Positions 12,155 to 24,609 of a stretch of DNA of 64,000 nt are shown piece by piece. The translations under genes and the position numbers were made by a program. Every line of letters starts with the position of its first letter. Positions within the stretch are counted from its first letter, which is position 1. The stretch is taken from contig CM030362.1 in NCBI GenBank assembly GCA_017893485.1, positions 38,968,984 to 39,032,983 of the forward strand, given 5' to 3'. Source of the stretch: Hemerocallis citrina (Eukaryota > Streptophyta > Magnoliopsida > Asparagales > Asphodelaceae). The notes under the pieces were generated by a model. The model searched no databases. It worked only from the letters and a program-made list of their open reading frames with translations, and was not told the DNA's origin.

Positions 12155-15100
12155 TTAGATAGGCGGGGTTGCCTTCTCTAGGTATTTCAAAAGATGGTCG
12201 GCGTTCCAAGTCCTGGGAATTTCTCTACCATCAAGGTCTTCTAGCTTGTATGCACCGGGGCGGATCACTTTGGATACTTTGTACGGTCCCTCCCAATTCG
12301 GGGCCAGTTTGCTCTTCTGTCCGGGGAACGAAATGGCCAGCTTTCGGAGGACCAGATCCCCCTCTTTCAAGTCGGTTGGGCGGACCCGTTTGTTGTAGGC
12401 GAGTTCGATTCTTCTTCGGTAACTTTGCTGCCGTATGGCCGCTCTTTCCCGAATCTCGTCTATCAAATCTAGGCTCGTTCTGAGCCCCCCGGCATTCTGT
12501 TCTTCTTCGAAGGCAATCAGGCGAGGAGAGGGTATTCCAACTTCTAGCGGGATGAGGGCCTCGGACCCATAGGTGAGGTTGAACGGACTCTCGCCTGTCG
12601 GGGTCCGCTTCGTGGTTCGGTAATTCCACAACACATTGGGCAGCTGATCGACCCACAATCCCTTGGAGCACTTGTCGAGTCTCTTCTTGATGCCGGAGAG
12701 GATCTGTCGGTTGGCATTCTCGGCTTGGCCATTTGACTGGGGATGAGAGACTGAGGAGAAGCGGTGCTGTATAGCTAGGTCTTGACATAAGGCTCGGAAG
12801 GCAGCCCCAGCGAACTGCGTACCGTTATCTGTAACTACGACTCGGGGAACACCGAAACGGCAGATTACGCTTTTCCAGAAGAATTGGACGACTCTATGTT
12901 CCGTAATTGTAGCCAGGGGCTCGGCCTCGACCCATTTCGAGAAATAGTCGACTGCCACGACTAGAAACTTCAACTGTCCGGGGGCCGGTGGAAATGGCCC
13001 GAGTAGATCCATCCCCCACATTGCAAAGGGGATCGGACTTGACAGGGAGGAGAGTGGTGCTTGTGGAAGGCGTCAGATGTCGGAATACTTCTGGCAGGAG
13101 GTGCATTGCCGAACGTGCTGCTCGGCGTCCCGTAGGAGAGTGGGCCAGTAATACCCGTAGTTTAACACTTTGCGCGCCAAGGCTCTGGAGCCGGAGTGGG
13201 CTCCGCCGATGCCCTCATGGAGCTCTTGCAGGGCGTAATCGGCTTGTCCGGGGGAGAGGCATCTTAGGTAGGGTCGACCATCCACCTGGGTGAAGGAGCG
13301 CTTATACAGAACGCCTTCGACCATTATGTAACGCTCGGCCCGGGCCCTTATCTTTCGGGCTTCCTTCGGATCCCTTGGTAGGAGTCCGTCTCTTAAAAAC
13401 TCGACGAGGGGCTTCATCCAATTGTCTTCGAGGGGGAGTGGCAGTGTTTCGACGGAGTTGAAAGCCTCGTCCTCTATGCTGGGCTTGAGGAGGACTTCTA
13501 TCAGAACGGTTTGTTCGAGGCCTTGCAGGGATGAGGAAGCTAATTTGGACAGGGCGTCGGCCTGGGCATTTTCCTCTCTGGGGATTCTTCGGATGAGGGC
13601 CTCGTCGAAGAGCGCCATGAGGCTCTTCACTTTGGCCAAGTACTTTACCATTCTGTCATCGCGGGCTTCATATTCGCCGAGGACCTGGTTGACGACCAAC
13701 TGAGAGTCGCTGAAGATCTGCAGGCGTCGCGCCCCTGCGTTTCGGGCCATCCCCAGGCCGGCTATGAGTGCCTCGTATTCGGCTTCGTTATTCGAGGCTT
13801 TAAAGTTTATCCGGAGGGAATATTGGAGGACAAAGTCGTCTGGGCCCGCCAGGATGACTCCAGCCCCGCTCCCCTCGTTGCAAGAGGATCCATCGACATA
13901 TACAGACCAGATAGGCGGTGCCTTCGTCGTCAGCTCGGAGTCGGGGATAGTCGTTTCAACTATGAATTCGGCCAGCGCCTGCGCCTTGATTGCGGTCCGA
14001 GGCTGATAGGTAATATCATGTTGGCTCAGCTCGATCGACCACTTCATGAGGCGGCCGGAAGTCTCTGGCTTGTAAAGGATTTGTTTCAACGGCTGGTCGG
14101 TAAGAACGACCACCGAATGAGACTGGAAGTATGGCCGAAGCTTTCTTGCAGCCATCATCAGGGCGTAGGCTACTTTCTCAATTTTCGGGTACTGGAGCTC
14201 GGCGTCCCGGAGCACTTTGCTGACGTAGTAAATGGGCTTTTGAGTTCTTTCTTCTTCCCTGACTAAGACCGCACTTAGTGTCTGTTCCGAGGCTGCCAAG
14301 TAGAGGTAGAGAGGCTCGCCCGGTATGGGTTTGCTGAGCAGAGGCGGGTTGACGAGGTAAGCTTTAAGCTGGTCGAAGGAATCTTGTTGCGGCTGCCCCC
14401 ACTCGAACCCCTTAGTTCCCCTCAGGGCTTTGAAGAACGGGAGGCATTTCTCCCCGGACTTCGACAAAAAGCGCCCAATGGCGGCTAAACGACCTGTCAG
14501 TTTCTGAACTTCTTTGACGTTTCTGGGTGGGGCCATGTCCAGTATGGCCCTGATCTTCTCCGGATTTGCCTCTATTCCTCGTTGGCTGACCATAAAGCCG
14601 AGGAACTTGCCTGATGAGACGCCGAACGCACACTTGTTCGGGTTGAGTCTCATACTGTGCTTTCTCAAAACATCGAACGCTTCTTGGAGGTCGGCTTCAT
14701 GATCAACGCCTCGGATGCTTTTCACAAGCATGTCGTCCACGTAGACTTCCATGTTCCGACCAATCTGGGCCTGGAAAACCTTGTTGACGAGACGTTGATA
14801 CGTTGCCCCTGCGTTCTTCAGGCCGAACGGCATGACTCGGTAACAATAGAGTCCTTGGTCCGTTATAAAAGACGTCTTCGGAATATCCGGGGGGAACATC
14901 CTTATCTGATTGTAACCCGAGAAAGCGTCCATGAAGCTGAGGAGCTCATGTCCCGAGGTTGCGTCAATCAGAGTGTCAATGCTCGGCAGAGGGAAGGGAT
15001 CTTTAGGGCAGGCCCTGTTGAGGTCAGTGAAATCAATACAGATTCTCCATGTCCCATTGGATTTCTTCACCATGACTACGTTGGACAACCACTCCGGATA

Positions 15101-17860
15101 ATTCACCTCCTGTATGAATCGGGCTTTCAGCAGTTTGTCTACCTCCTCTTTGATGGCGAGCTGTCGCTCAGGGGCGAACTTGCGCCTCTTCTGCTGGACC
15201 GGTTTGGACCCCGGATCAACGCTGAGGCGATGGACCAAGAGTTCTTCGGAGATACCGGGCATGTCCGCTGCTGACCATGCGAAGAGGTCTCGGTTGGCTC
15301 GGATGCATTTCACAATATTTGAATGTAGGGCGGACGGGAGTGCCTTGCTGACATAAAACTTACGGGTCGGCTCCTGCTCCGAGAAGAGTACTTCCTCCAG
15401 CTCATCTACTGGCTCGGGAGTCGGCCGAGCAGCATCTTGTGGGATCTCGAGTGTTTCTAAGGAGAGGACGGGTCCGAGTGTGGAGGTCATGTAACACTTG
15501 CGGGCCTGTTCCTGATTGCCCCTAACTTCTCCCACTCCAGCCCGAGTGGGGAATTTCATTTTGAGATGATAGGCAGAAGGGACGACTTCAAGGGCGGCTA
15601 GGCCGGGCCGACCCAAAATGACGTTGTAGGCCGCTGGGACATCTACAACCATGAAATCCATTGACTCCGTGCGGGTAGTAGGAGTTTTACCTGCTGTGAC
15701 GTCGAGGGTAATCACCCCTTCGATCGTCACCGGCACTCCCGTGAACCCATGGAGCGTATACCCGGCGGGCTTCAGTCTGTCTCGGGAGAGCTTTAGCCCC
15801 TTAAAAGCATCGAGGAATAGGATGTTAACGGAGGAGCCGTTATCCACTAAGATTCTTTCGACTTTGAAATTGGCCATGTGAAGGTTGATGACGAGCGCGT
15901 CGCAATGAGGGGTGCGGACGCCCTCGAGATCGTCGTCAGAGAAGGTGACGGGCACTCCGAGTCCTTTGGGGGGAGGGGTGGCCCGGACAGAATTTACTTC
16001 CCTAATAAAAGCTTTCCGAGAAGAGTTCGAGGAGCCCCCCATTGGACCCCCATGGATAAGGTGGAGGACTCGCTCTTCCTCGAATTCTGGTGTCTCTTCC
16101 CGTTCTGGACGTTTGTTAGCCCCCCGAGGCTGGGGAGGAAGTTCGGCCCCGTCCTTTCTTACAAACTTCGCCAGCTGCCCCCTCTGGATGAGGGCTTCGA
16201 CCTCGTTTCTCAGAGCCCGGCAGTCGTTGGTGTCATGCCCATGGTCCCGGTGATAACGGCACCATTTGTCTTTATCCCTCCTTTTGGCTGGGGTGTTCAT
16301 CTTTGGAGCTGGAGGCAGGACCCCTTCTTTTTCGACTTCCATGAAAATGGCGGAGATGTTTGTGGTGAGGGGAGTAAATTTTTCAAATCTAGGGGGAGGC
16401 CGGCGCTGGCCAACATTATCCTTCTGAAACTTTTTGGGTCCCTCTTCTTCCGTTCCCTTCCTCTTAGACCCGGAGGCGGTCGCTTCCCAGTTGGGCGGTT
16501 CCTCGGCCTCTTCAGCTCGGATGTACTTTTCAGTGCGGAGGAGGAGGTCAGAAAAGTCATGTGGCGGCTTTTTGGCGAGGGAGGAGCGGAGGTTAGAATT
16601 TAGGATGTTGGATTGGAACGCCGCAGTAGCAACGGATTGGTCGAGGGATGCGATGGTTCTGGCCTCGGCTGTGAACCTCTTCACGTAGTCCCTCAATCTC
16701 TCTCCCTTCTGCTGACGGAGGTGCAACAGGGAAATGCTGGTCTTCTCGGCCCTTCGGCTGCTGACGAAGTGGGTGATGAACAGGGTCTCGAACTGTTCAA
16801 AGGAGAATATTGACGCCGGGGCAAGGCGAGAGTACCATTCTCGAGCTGGGCCCTTCAGAGTTGCAGGGAATGTTTTGCAGAGGAGGGCGTCGGACGCTTG
16901 ATGGAGGAGCATCAAAGTCTTAAAGCCTTCGATGTGGTCAACCGGATCGGTCTCTCCCGTGTAGTTCTCGAACTGGGGAGGTTTGAAACCGAAGGGAACA
17001 GGAGTATCCACTATGGTCCGGGAGAACGGGGGTTGGCTAGGACGGAGGGTCCTCCCCCTGAGTTCTTCTTCTCGGTTTATCTGTCCCAAGAGTTTTTCCA
17101 CCTCGTTCAGGCGGCGGTTCATGGTGTCATCTCTCCGGCGATGATCTGCCGAGCCACGGGACTCGTCTTCGTAGGATGGGGAGCGAGGGCTGCGGCGACG
17201 GTAGCTTCGGGAACGACGAGGACTTGGGGTGCGTCTGGAATTGGTAGGAGCGGGTCGAGGAGAAGGGGAACGTTGGCGAGGGCTCCGGACCGGACGAGGG
17301 GAGGGGGCCCTTGGCTCATTGGGATTCTGACGGAGATTGAGGGCCTGTTGTACCATAGCTTGGAATTGCTGGAACTCGGCACGGGTGATGGGTGCCTCAT
17401 TGTTCCGATGCTGCTGCCGACCTGCTGGTGAGTGCCTCCTTCGGTAGTGATCGGGGGAGTCTTTTCTCCCTCTTCGGGCGGGGGACCCCCTGTGTCCCCG
17501 GTGTCGGGGGGATCGTTCTTGGTGGGAGGCTTCCCCCCGAGCCCGCTTTTCGTCCAGATGGTGACGAAGGTCCTTATCCTCCGGGCGTCTGGGATGGGCA
17601 TCGCGGCGACCAGAGGCTCGGGGATGATGGGAGGCCATGGAGGCACTGGAGGCAGTGTGGTTGGGTATGTTCTCTGGATGAAGCGGCTGTTTCTGGGGGT
17701 TAGGCCCCTTCGGATCAGGATGTGGAGGGTTCCGCTGGAGCGGCTCTTCCACGGTAGGAGGGAGCTGCCCTTGTTGCTGAGTGGGATCAGGAAGGACCTC
17801 TTGCTGGTCGGGGTTGGGCGCTCGATTGGAGCCCCTAGATCTGACTTTGCGAGGCGGCAT
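12155..17860 (-). CDS. Gag-Pol polyprotein with a single in-frame stop
   Basis: Start is ATG 17860 ([10 protein letters not shown]), matching MPPRARRS at 38313 in the other element. Approximate order by residue: basic, Pro/Arg-rich N-terminus; Gag (290-440); Cys/His knuckle [14 protein letters not shown] (about 535); aspartic protease [11 protein letters not shown] (about 670); reverse transcriptase with [12 protein letters not shown] and [10 protein letters not shown] (about 1015-1045); RNase H (about 1185-1300); second RNase H with YVDGSSC and SDSQLVVNQ (about 1320-1440); integrase zinc finger to [14 protein letters not shown] at 13073-13075 then interrupts, and the same frame continues with the integrase core ([31 protein letters not shown], all three acidic residues present) to the stop at 12155. 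Everything else is open over about 1,900 codons. Confidence 0.9.
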
Positions 17861-17911
17861 GGCTGGAGAAAATCTGTTCACCGGGAAGAGGAGAGGTCTC
17901 TATTCGTTAGT

Positions 17912-17929
17912 TTCCCACAGACGGCGCCA
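17912..17929 (-). other. Primer-binding site of the young Gypsy element
   Basis: On the minus strand TGGCGCCGTCTGTGGGAA lies two to three bases inside the 5' LTR. The same core, TGGCGCCGTCTGTGG, stands in the same place in the second Gypsy element (38228-38242). I do not assign the tRNA. Confidence 0.8.
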
Positions 17930-17932
17930 ATC

Positions 17933-18541
17933 TGTTGCCGCTTTTTTCGGTGTGGGGGCAAGCAGATGAATTTGTGAGTTCGTAGAAAACCTGAATAGCA
18001 AACACCTAACCTGTTCCGCCGGAGCTTGACCGTTGACTCCCGCCGTTCTCCTGCAAGGAAGTGCGATACACCGGGGTTGATCCCGGCGACGCACCCTCCG
18101 ACGCTCAAGTCAGTAATCAGAAATGATTAAGAAAGAGCGTTTAACTAGAAAAAGATTGATTACCTGTTAATGGAGATGGGTGGGGGGTATTTATAGGCGT
18201 CTTAGAGAACCATTTAGGGATGTAATCCGCTTAGTCTGATATAGAATAATCTCCTTGTAAACAGATTGGGAAATTAATCTGATAAGGTATATTCTGGTAA
18301 TCAGATAAGGAATTTTAATCCCTAAATCCCAGTGTAAAGATTGACGTGAATCATGGCCGTTGATCTAGATCTAATCAGGGACCTTGATTGTGTCTTGCTG
18401 GATCGAGTTGGCAGCGGGTTGAAACCCGTGCCCAGCTGAGGTGGATCCGTTTGCGGGTGAAATTACCATCTCGCCCCTGAGCTGTAGGATTCGCGCCCCA
18501 TTTGGACGGTCTCGATTGAACCCCTGGTTTTGGCCACATCA
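17933..18541 (-). repeat. 5' LTR of the young Gypsy element
   Basis: The LTR is 609 bp, with no difference from the copy at 8540-9148 that I can see. The TATA box is at 18189-18196 and the hairpin segment at about 18069-18088. It would drive transcription of the element leftward. Confidence 0.92.
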
Positions 18542-18546
18542 GTTTC

Positions 18547-19744
18547 CATGGTCTACTGATGTGTTTGCAGGTTTTACTTGGATGCTAATGTAGTGCACTT
18601 GGATGCATGCAGTGCACTTTGATGCTTTAGAAGAATGAATGGATTTATCTAATGACATGAACTGCATCTCGCTTAAATATATTTTAAAGTATTTTTAATT
18701 TCTGTCATACTAGGCAATGATGAAATACACTATTAATGAAAAGGTTGTGTGTCCACCCCCATCTACCATCATGTGCCACTGATCAATCTGGATATGATGG
18801 ATGTGGTAGCTTCTGATTCAGTTTTTTTTTATATTAACGTAAACAGACAGCACTTCTATGTGGACCGTTCCCATTATACTGACCAAATAATTGATGAATT
18901 CAACTATGGGTGACGGAGGGGGTGGACACATGATTAGTAGTAGTTGGCAAAAAACACTAATCTTGATGATTTATTAGAACAATTGTTCTATGATAATGTG
19001 TTCTGAGCCTACGACTAATTATAGAGATGATGATGATATATTCTGATCCTATATAACTTTTGGAGTATTGAAAATTTTCATATACTAGAAATGAAATACA
19101 TGCTACATTGTGTTGGCTTCTTCTAGCAGGTGATGGATTCTGATGCTGCTCATGGCTTCTGAATCTTTCTTGGTGTTTTATTTTCCTGGCTTCATTATGC
19201 TTTTAGAATTTTTGAAGGTTTCATTTTTCACTTTCAAAATTAATTTCTTGTTACATTTCCTATAACTATCATGGCTTCTGATGAGTTTTGTTACTGCTCA
19301 TGTACCTTCCTGTGATGGGTTTGGATGCTGCTCATGGTTTCTGATGGCTTCTGTTGGATTGTGATGACTTCTTCTACCTTTATAAGGGATTATGGTATGA
19401 AATTCACTTTCAAATGCATGGCTTTATGAACCTACAAATTTTTCAATACTATGTACAATTTCCTTGCTGTGATGGCTTGTGATGATACTCATGGCTTCGG
19501 ATGTTTCTCATGGATTCTTTTGGTTTCTGATGCTGTAATGCTTCACATGCTGTCATTGCTTCTGATGCTATAATGCTTCTTTATGCATACAATTTCGGTG
19601 TAAGTGCTTCTTGATACTTGTATCAGATGCATGCAGATTTGGTGATGCATGCTTCTGATTCTTTATGATGCTTGTGATGGGTAATGAAAGCATCTGATGC
19701 TTTATAAGTGAGTAAAAGTGATCATATCCACATTGATCATTTTA
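18547..19744. repeat. Harbinger non-coding sequence with degenerate TGATGCT/TGATGGCTTCT modules
   Basis: No gene is visible. The stretch resumes the host of the Gypsy insertion. A piece at about 18900-19020 (AACTATGGGTGACGGAGGGG and after) is related to 8125-8270. From about 19120 the sequence is built from variants of CTGATGCTGCTCATGGCTTC and TTTATAAGGGATTATGGT, which recur at 25700-28170. Confidence 0.6.
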
Positions 19745-20389
19745 TATCACTACAAGGAATTTTACATATAATGATAGCAAAAATCCGTGGGTAAAAGGCG
19801 AAAAACCGTAGGTATAGCCCGTAAGACCTATACCAACGGACATATTTTTCCGTCGTATTTAATTAGCTATACCCACGGCAAAATACCGTCACTATAGCCT
19901 ATAGCGACGGTTTTTTTACCCGTTGGACAAAACCTCGGTGTTATACCCACGGTTTCGTATCCGTTGGTATAGGTTTTAAAGACACATTTTGCTTTCCTAT
20001 ACCCACGGTTGAAGCTCCATTGCTATAGGTTTTAGCGATGGTTTTCGCATCCAATTATCTGAATATATACTCATCGCTCTATACACAATTTTTTCTTATT
20101 AATTATATATGCTTATGATAATTTAATATTTTCCTTTATAATATTAATTCAATTATAAACCAAATACACAATGAAATAAATACATGTGTTTATGAAACAA
20201 AATTAAATAAAATTAAACTTCAATCATATTAATAATTAATGAAGTATTACAAGCATGTCAAATTCAAATTACAAAATAGTTAAAATGTCAACCTAAAAGT
20301 ACCATACTGACGTATAATAAGCATATAAAGTCTTATAATAATCTCATCCACTTAATTTCGAGGTTTTCTCCATCAACAGAAAATTAGTA

Positions 20390-20689
20390 CTTTAGATTAG
20401 GACACTCGGTTCCTTTCCCACCAAACCACTAAAACCACTCCAGGAACAAACTCTGCTGCTGATTCAATAGGAGGGTGAGAATCGCCTGACCGAGGCCTTC
20501 TTCTAACATCCGAATCTCAAGGCCCTTTGGACACCTCAGTAGCCATCCAAAATCCTTCAACATAGGTCGAAACCATGAATCTAAGACAGCAAATCTCACA
20601 TCTCCAGGGCACCGAAGCTTCCCTTTTCCTAGTGCTATGAAAACACTTGCAGAAACCCTGCTGAGCTCGTAGCGATAATGTGCATACCC
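20390..20689 (-). pseudogene. Captured exon piece of a BTB/POZ-like protein
   Basis: The minus-strand frame reads YAHYRYELSRVSASV, then DVRFAVLDSW, FRPMLKDFGWLLRCPKG, then LEEGLGQAILTLL and QQSLFLEWF, a stop, and GTECPNL in the same frame. This resembles the C-terminal region of plant BTB/POZ-domain proteins, where blocks like FRPMLxDFGWL and LEEGLGQ occur. I identify it from memory of that family, with moderate confidence. The TAG at 20429-20431 interrupts it. It follows the Ran-derived codons in frame without a visible intron. The native gene is expected elsewhere in the genome. Confidence 0.5.
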
Positions 20690-20944
20690 TGCTGGTGATT
20701 CCACAAAGTGAAGGTTTGCATCCCTGAATTAAACCAACTTCCAGTATAAGAAATCTTTCCTAATAGCTATCTTCTCACAAACGTAAGTCTCAATTAAGAC
20801 AAACTACTCAGTTTCTTACCCAGCAAGCTTTCGAGCCAAGTAGAGGAAAGGCTTTTCGAAATTGTAGTTGCTCTTGGCCGATATCTCATAGTACTGAAGA
20901 TTCTTCTTCCTATGAAAGGTGACCATCTTGGCTTTCACCTGCCT
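20690..20944 (-). pseudogene. Captured Ran GTPase fragment, two exons
   Basis: Exon 1 (20944-20820) encodes [20 protein letters not shown] followed by [21 protein letters not shown], the highly conserved Ran segment around the guanine-binding SAK motif. An intron with proper GT and AG ends (20819-20724) follows. Exon 2 (20723-20690) gives DANLHFVESPA, after which the sequence becomes BTB-like. Ran is the small GTPase of nuclear transport. The P-loop and the C-terminal acidic tail are missing, so the fragment cannot work as a GTPase. The retained intron shows capture at the DNA level rather than from an mRNA. Confidence 0.88.
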
Positions 20945-20946
20945 GT

Positions 20947-22008
20947 ACTGATGTTCTCGAGATCCGCAGTCTTATTCATTCTCTTTAATATTCCTGCGAT
21001 AACCTGCAAGCCACGAAGCAGCCAAAATCACTAAGTCAAAATTAGAAAGCGTAGATGTTTACAAGCAGCAAGATGATCAGATTGTACCAAAAATTGGGTG
21101 AAAATTGATTTTTAAAAAATAACATCAGGGACACCATATAGTTTGTAAATACCTTGCCAGGTCCTAATTCATAGCTTTTCTTAACGCCTTTGTTCAAGAG
21201 AGTCTTCACAGTCAACTCCCATTGAACTGGCGAAGTCACCTGTTTAAAAAGCATTAACCACCATGATAAACGAATGTTCAGGAAACTAAAAGTTCGAGTA
21301 ACATAATTCTTGGAAATATGTTTTTAAATTCAAAGCAGACTTTTCAAATAAATTCAATAAATAAAAACTAAATAAATAAGTAAAAATAATTTTGAAAATT
21401 TTCATTTTAGTCCTAATTATACTGTCAAACTACAACAGATGGTGATGAACATCATATTTAACCAGTAGACTATAAAATTAATAGCCTAACTGACATGCAA
21501 TATCAGTCAATACTGAGACGCATCGGAATGGCAGTCTGCCAACCAATTGAGAGATACTTCTAACAATGTCCGGTATAACCAATGACAAGCTTACTTGACC
21601 CCAATACAAATGGTAGCCATGGTAGTAATCGTAAATTTGTAGTAAAAGCACAAATATACTGAACATAGTTCCACCCTCTGGTGTATTTGTACAATTTTAA
21701 GGTGCATCAAATCATTTGCACACTCTGTAATGAGCTTTCTACGTAATAAAGCGAGCCTCTAAACTATGTGAAGAGTTGAGCAGTACTCTTTCTTCAGCAA
21801 TAAATGAAATTTCACAACAGGAGTAGCTGACCTGACGTGCCAAAATCTTTTTGATAGTATCACGATCAGAATGTGGTTGGGCGTCCACATTTGATATGAC
21901 AAGTATTCTGGGTTGCCTGATTTCAGTTGCTGCCAATGCTGCTTCTAACCGTGAGACAGCTGGTTCCATGAAGCTTGTGTGGAAAGCACCAGCAACAGCC
22001 AAGCGGAC
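20947..22008 (-). pseudogene. Captured malonyl-CoA:ACP transacylase fragment, three exons
   Basis: Exon A (22008-21832) encodes VRLAVAGAFHTSFMEPA to TIKKILARQ, including the GAFHTSFM block with the catalytic His region of FabD-type transacylases. Exon B (21239-21153) encodes VTSPVQWELTV to KKSYELGPGK. Exon C (21003-20947) encodes [19 protein letters not shown]. All borders keep AG and GT. In plants this plastid enzyme moves malonyl groups from CoA to acyl carrier protein for fatty-acid synthesis. Only the C-terminal third is present, and the active-site GHSLG part is absent. At about 20945 the sequence switches to Ran, and the transacylase frame meets a TGA three codons later. The fragment is non-functional. 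Confidence 0.88.
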
Positions 22009-24418
22009 CTGATATCCAATAAATACGTTAGTGCTAACTGGAGTTTCCAAAAAAAAGATGATAATTAGTTCCTTCGTAGAGATAGTGATGATGACGATGA
22101 AATGTAAGTCCCATACTAAAAGAATAGACATAAGCAAAGAACTTGTGCCTAGTATATGATCTCAACAGAATAATGCATTAGTTAAGAGTTCATTTCTTGC
22201 TATATTATAAATGTTGTAGTTAGTATCAGTGAGAATCCTTCTTGTTATTTGCTAGTCTGATAGTGGTGGTATATACATTAGAAAGGTAATTTGCTCAGGT
22301 GATGGTACAGATGTTGGGGGACTCATACTAGAAACAATGTCTTGTATTCCTTAAGAGGATCAATATGTAAAGATCATTAATGTAAATGTCAAATGTTATA
22401 TTACCACCATAATGCTATATGGTAAAATTATTGAAGATGAGAATTCTATCATAAATTAGACATGAATATAAATGCACATTGATAAATGTTAGTATGTTAT
22501 AGTGAAAACCTGCGAATCTCGCAGGAATATGAAAGAAGAATAAATGGACAAAAAATAATTAAAACATCACTTTCCTATTGCTGAGCATCAAATGATCATA
22601 TAGAAGACTAACATTCATAACTACAACATTCGAAGTTAATTATAAGTTATGATTCACCATTGGAGAAGGCCAGTGAAAGAAGATCTAAAGAAGAATAGAA
22701 CAATAAATAATTCGATCACAAACACTTGCAGAAAACACTTCCCTTTCCCTTGTCCTTTCCACACCTTTGTTGAACAAAATTTTGAAACATACCTGAAAGC
22801 ATTCGTTAAAATCTTTTATGAGAAAACTTGCCTTTACAGCCCTCAAAACACTTATACATCAATGAACAATTAATCAACAAAAAAATCTTGTAACATATTT
22901 CATACCATACGGCAATGATCAAATGACTACAACAATTCATGAGGATAAAAACTTGTTTTGATATCGTTGCATATTTTCCAAACTACATGAAAATATGTGA
23001 ATACAAATTTTGTTCTAAAAGTGGTTATAAAATTGAACTCCTGTGAAGTAAAAAACTCAAACCAACGAAAGAAAATAGAAAGCCGAAGTGCTCTTTGTTT
23101 ACTCTGATTGCTGCAAAATCATGAATTACTCAAGTCTTGTGAAATTTGTTTACCCTTTCATCATCTCGTTACAAATATAAAATATTTCAGCCAAATAATT
23201 TGGTAGCATTTTAATGCATGTTTAACCGGAAGAAAGACGAATGCATAGCAAATGGAGTTTTGGTGACTTGACACAGACATGAAATGTACAACTCAACGAA
23301 AATTTTGAACATATATTTAATTTTGTACAAATGAACTGTAGATCAGTAAATATTATATTTTCAGATCTTTCATAGACAAAACAGAAATATGCTTTTGAAA
23401 ATTATGTAAATTGACTATTGACTGCATTTAGAAATGGTATCAAGAATCTACCGCTACATTGGTAGACACATAACCATTTTTGTGGTATTTAAGTCTTGGA
23501 AATTTTATGGGACAGTCATTCCCCATTCTTCCCCATTCTGTTGTCCTTCCAGATATATATTGGCAAATTGAGCTGTATTATGAAAGCATAGTGTCTAGCA
23601 AGAAAGAAGATGAATTTAGCTGATGATGTTGTAGTTCCTTTATTTATGCCAAGAAGTTAATGTTATCAGAAGCTTTTGATTCACTGGCCACTTTACCTTT
23701 CTTTTTGTTGATTTATATAGGAGACAAGTTCAAACCCCTGCAAGACCTGCAAGATCTCCCAACCTCATCAATGACTTTCTGAAAAACACCTCAGGCAGCA
23801 TGTTTTACATAAAGATAAGTGCAAGATGAACTAACTAGGACGGTATATTACTGTATGGGTGATGGTCAGTACCTTAGAAATGGAAATAATATAGTACTTG
23901 CAAGAGTCGAGGCCATGAATATATATGATCTTGTACTTGTATGATGTCTCTTCACTGTTTACTTTTTGACACATACACTTTTTTCATGGCTTCCTGGAAA
24001 CAATGAGATAATGTCACATGAGTAAAATTAATAAAACTACATCTGAAATTTGATATTCTCAAGGCACATCTACTCTAGCAACCAAATAAATATTGCATAT
24101 TATAGAATGACAATACTCAAAATTTTTTGATACCAACAAGTTTGGCCTCGGAAAACAAATGCTTCATTACCTGAAATGGTGAATTCTGGTCCTCCTAGTT
24201 CCTCCTCTTCAGTCAATTACGCAACCTGCAGTTGATACGAAATATAGCTAGAAGATCAAAACTTGAATTGGAAAAGTAGGGTCAGTGTGAAATCGAGTGA
24301 GTTTTCCTCAAAATAAAGATGGTCGGCATTACCATTGACTGAAAAAAGTAATGAGATGTATTAAAGTTTCCAGTTTTCTGCTTGGGGGCTGAACCTGTTT
24401 TATATTGTTGCTTTGCAG
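22009..24418. other. CACTA interior, AT-rich, no further exon recognised
   Basis: About 2.4 kb of AT-rich sequence lies between the transacylase exon and the pectate lyase exon. It has the look of introns or untranslated captured DNA. I found no convincing additional exon, though short diverged ones could be missed. Confidence 0.5.
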
Positions 24419-24557
24419 GTGCCGGCATGGTTACTTCCATGTAGTGAACAATGACTACACTCACTGGGAGATGTACACCATCGGTGGGAGTGCCGACCCC
24501 ACCATCAACAGCCAGGGCAACAGATACCTTGCCCCAGCTGATCAATTTGCCAAGGAG
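24419..24557 (+). pseudogene. Captured pectate lyase exon
   Basis: After an acceptor site (TTTGCAG) the plus-strand frame reads [33 protein letters not shown] and [12 protein letters not shown], then a GT donor. This is the conserved core exon of plant pectate lyases, secreted enzymes that cut de-esterified pectin in cell walls. It is the only exon of the gene I can see, lies opposite in strand to the other captured fragments, and has lost the rest of the beta-helix and the signal peptide. Confidence 0.88.
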
Positions 24558-24609
24558 GTAATTTCTCAGATGATAACTCTAAATTCCTCAACTCTCATAC
24601 TAACTATAA

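Larger units (their letters stand above)
8540..18541 (-). mobile_element. Young, nearly intact Tat-lineage Gypsy retrotransposon
   Basis: Two 609-bp LTRs (8540-9148 and 17933-18541) are identical as far as I can read. The element is flanked by a perfect 5-bp duplication, GTTTC, at 8535-8539 and 18542-18546. On the minus strand the order is 5' LTR, primer-binding site (17912-17929), Gag-Pol (17860-12155), two tandem-repeat arrays (11991-9556), polypurine tract (9164-9149) and 3' LTR. A classical RNase H is followed by a second, archaeal-type RNase H before integrase, and the long repeat-rich 3' region also fits the Tat lineage. It is inserted in Harbinger non-coding sequence. Identical LTRs mean very recent insertion. 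Confidence 0.92.

Noticed and set aside
14657..15274. Long plus-strand open frame opposite the Gypsy pol
   Set aside because: It is the antisense shadow of a GC-rich coding region, and the minus-strand frame has clear reverse-transcriptase motifs.
15878..16603. 241-codon plus-strand frame opposite Gypsy gag
   Set aside because: It is a shadow of the minus-strand Gag, with no motif of its own.
20429..20704. The 91-codon frame as a small host gene
   Set aside because: It joins Ran exon 2 codons to BTB-like codons inside a CACTA element and starts at a GTG within Ran, so it is a captured chimera.
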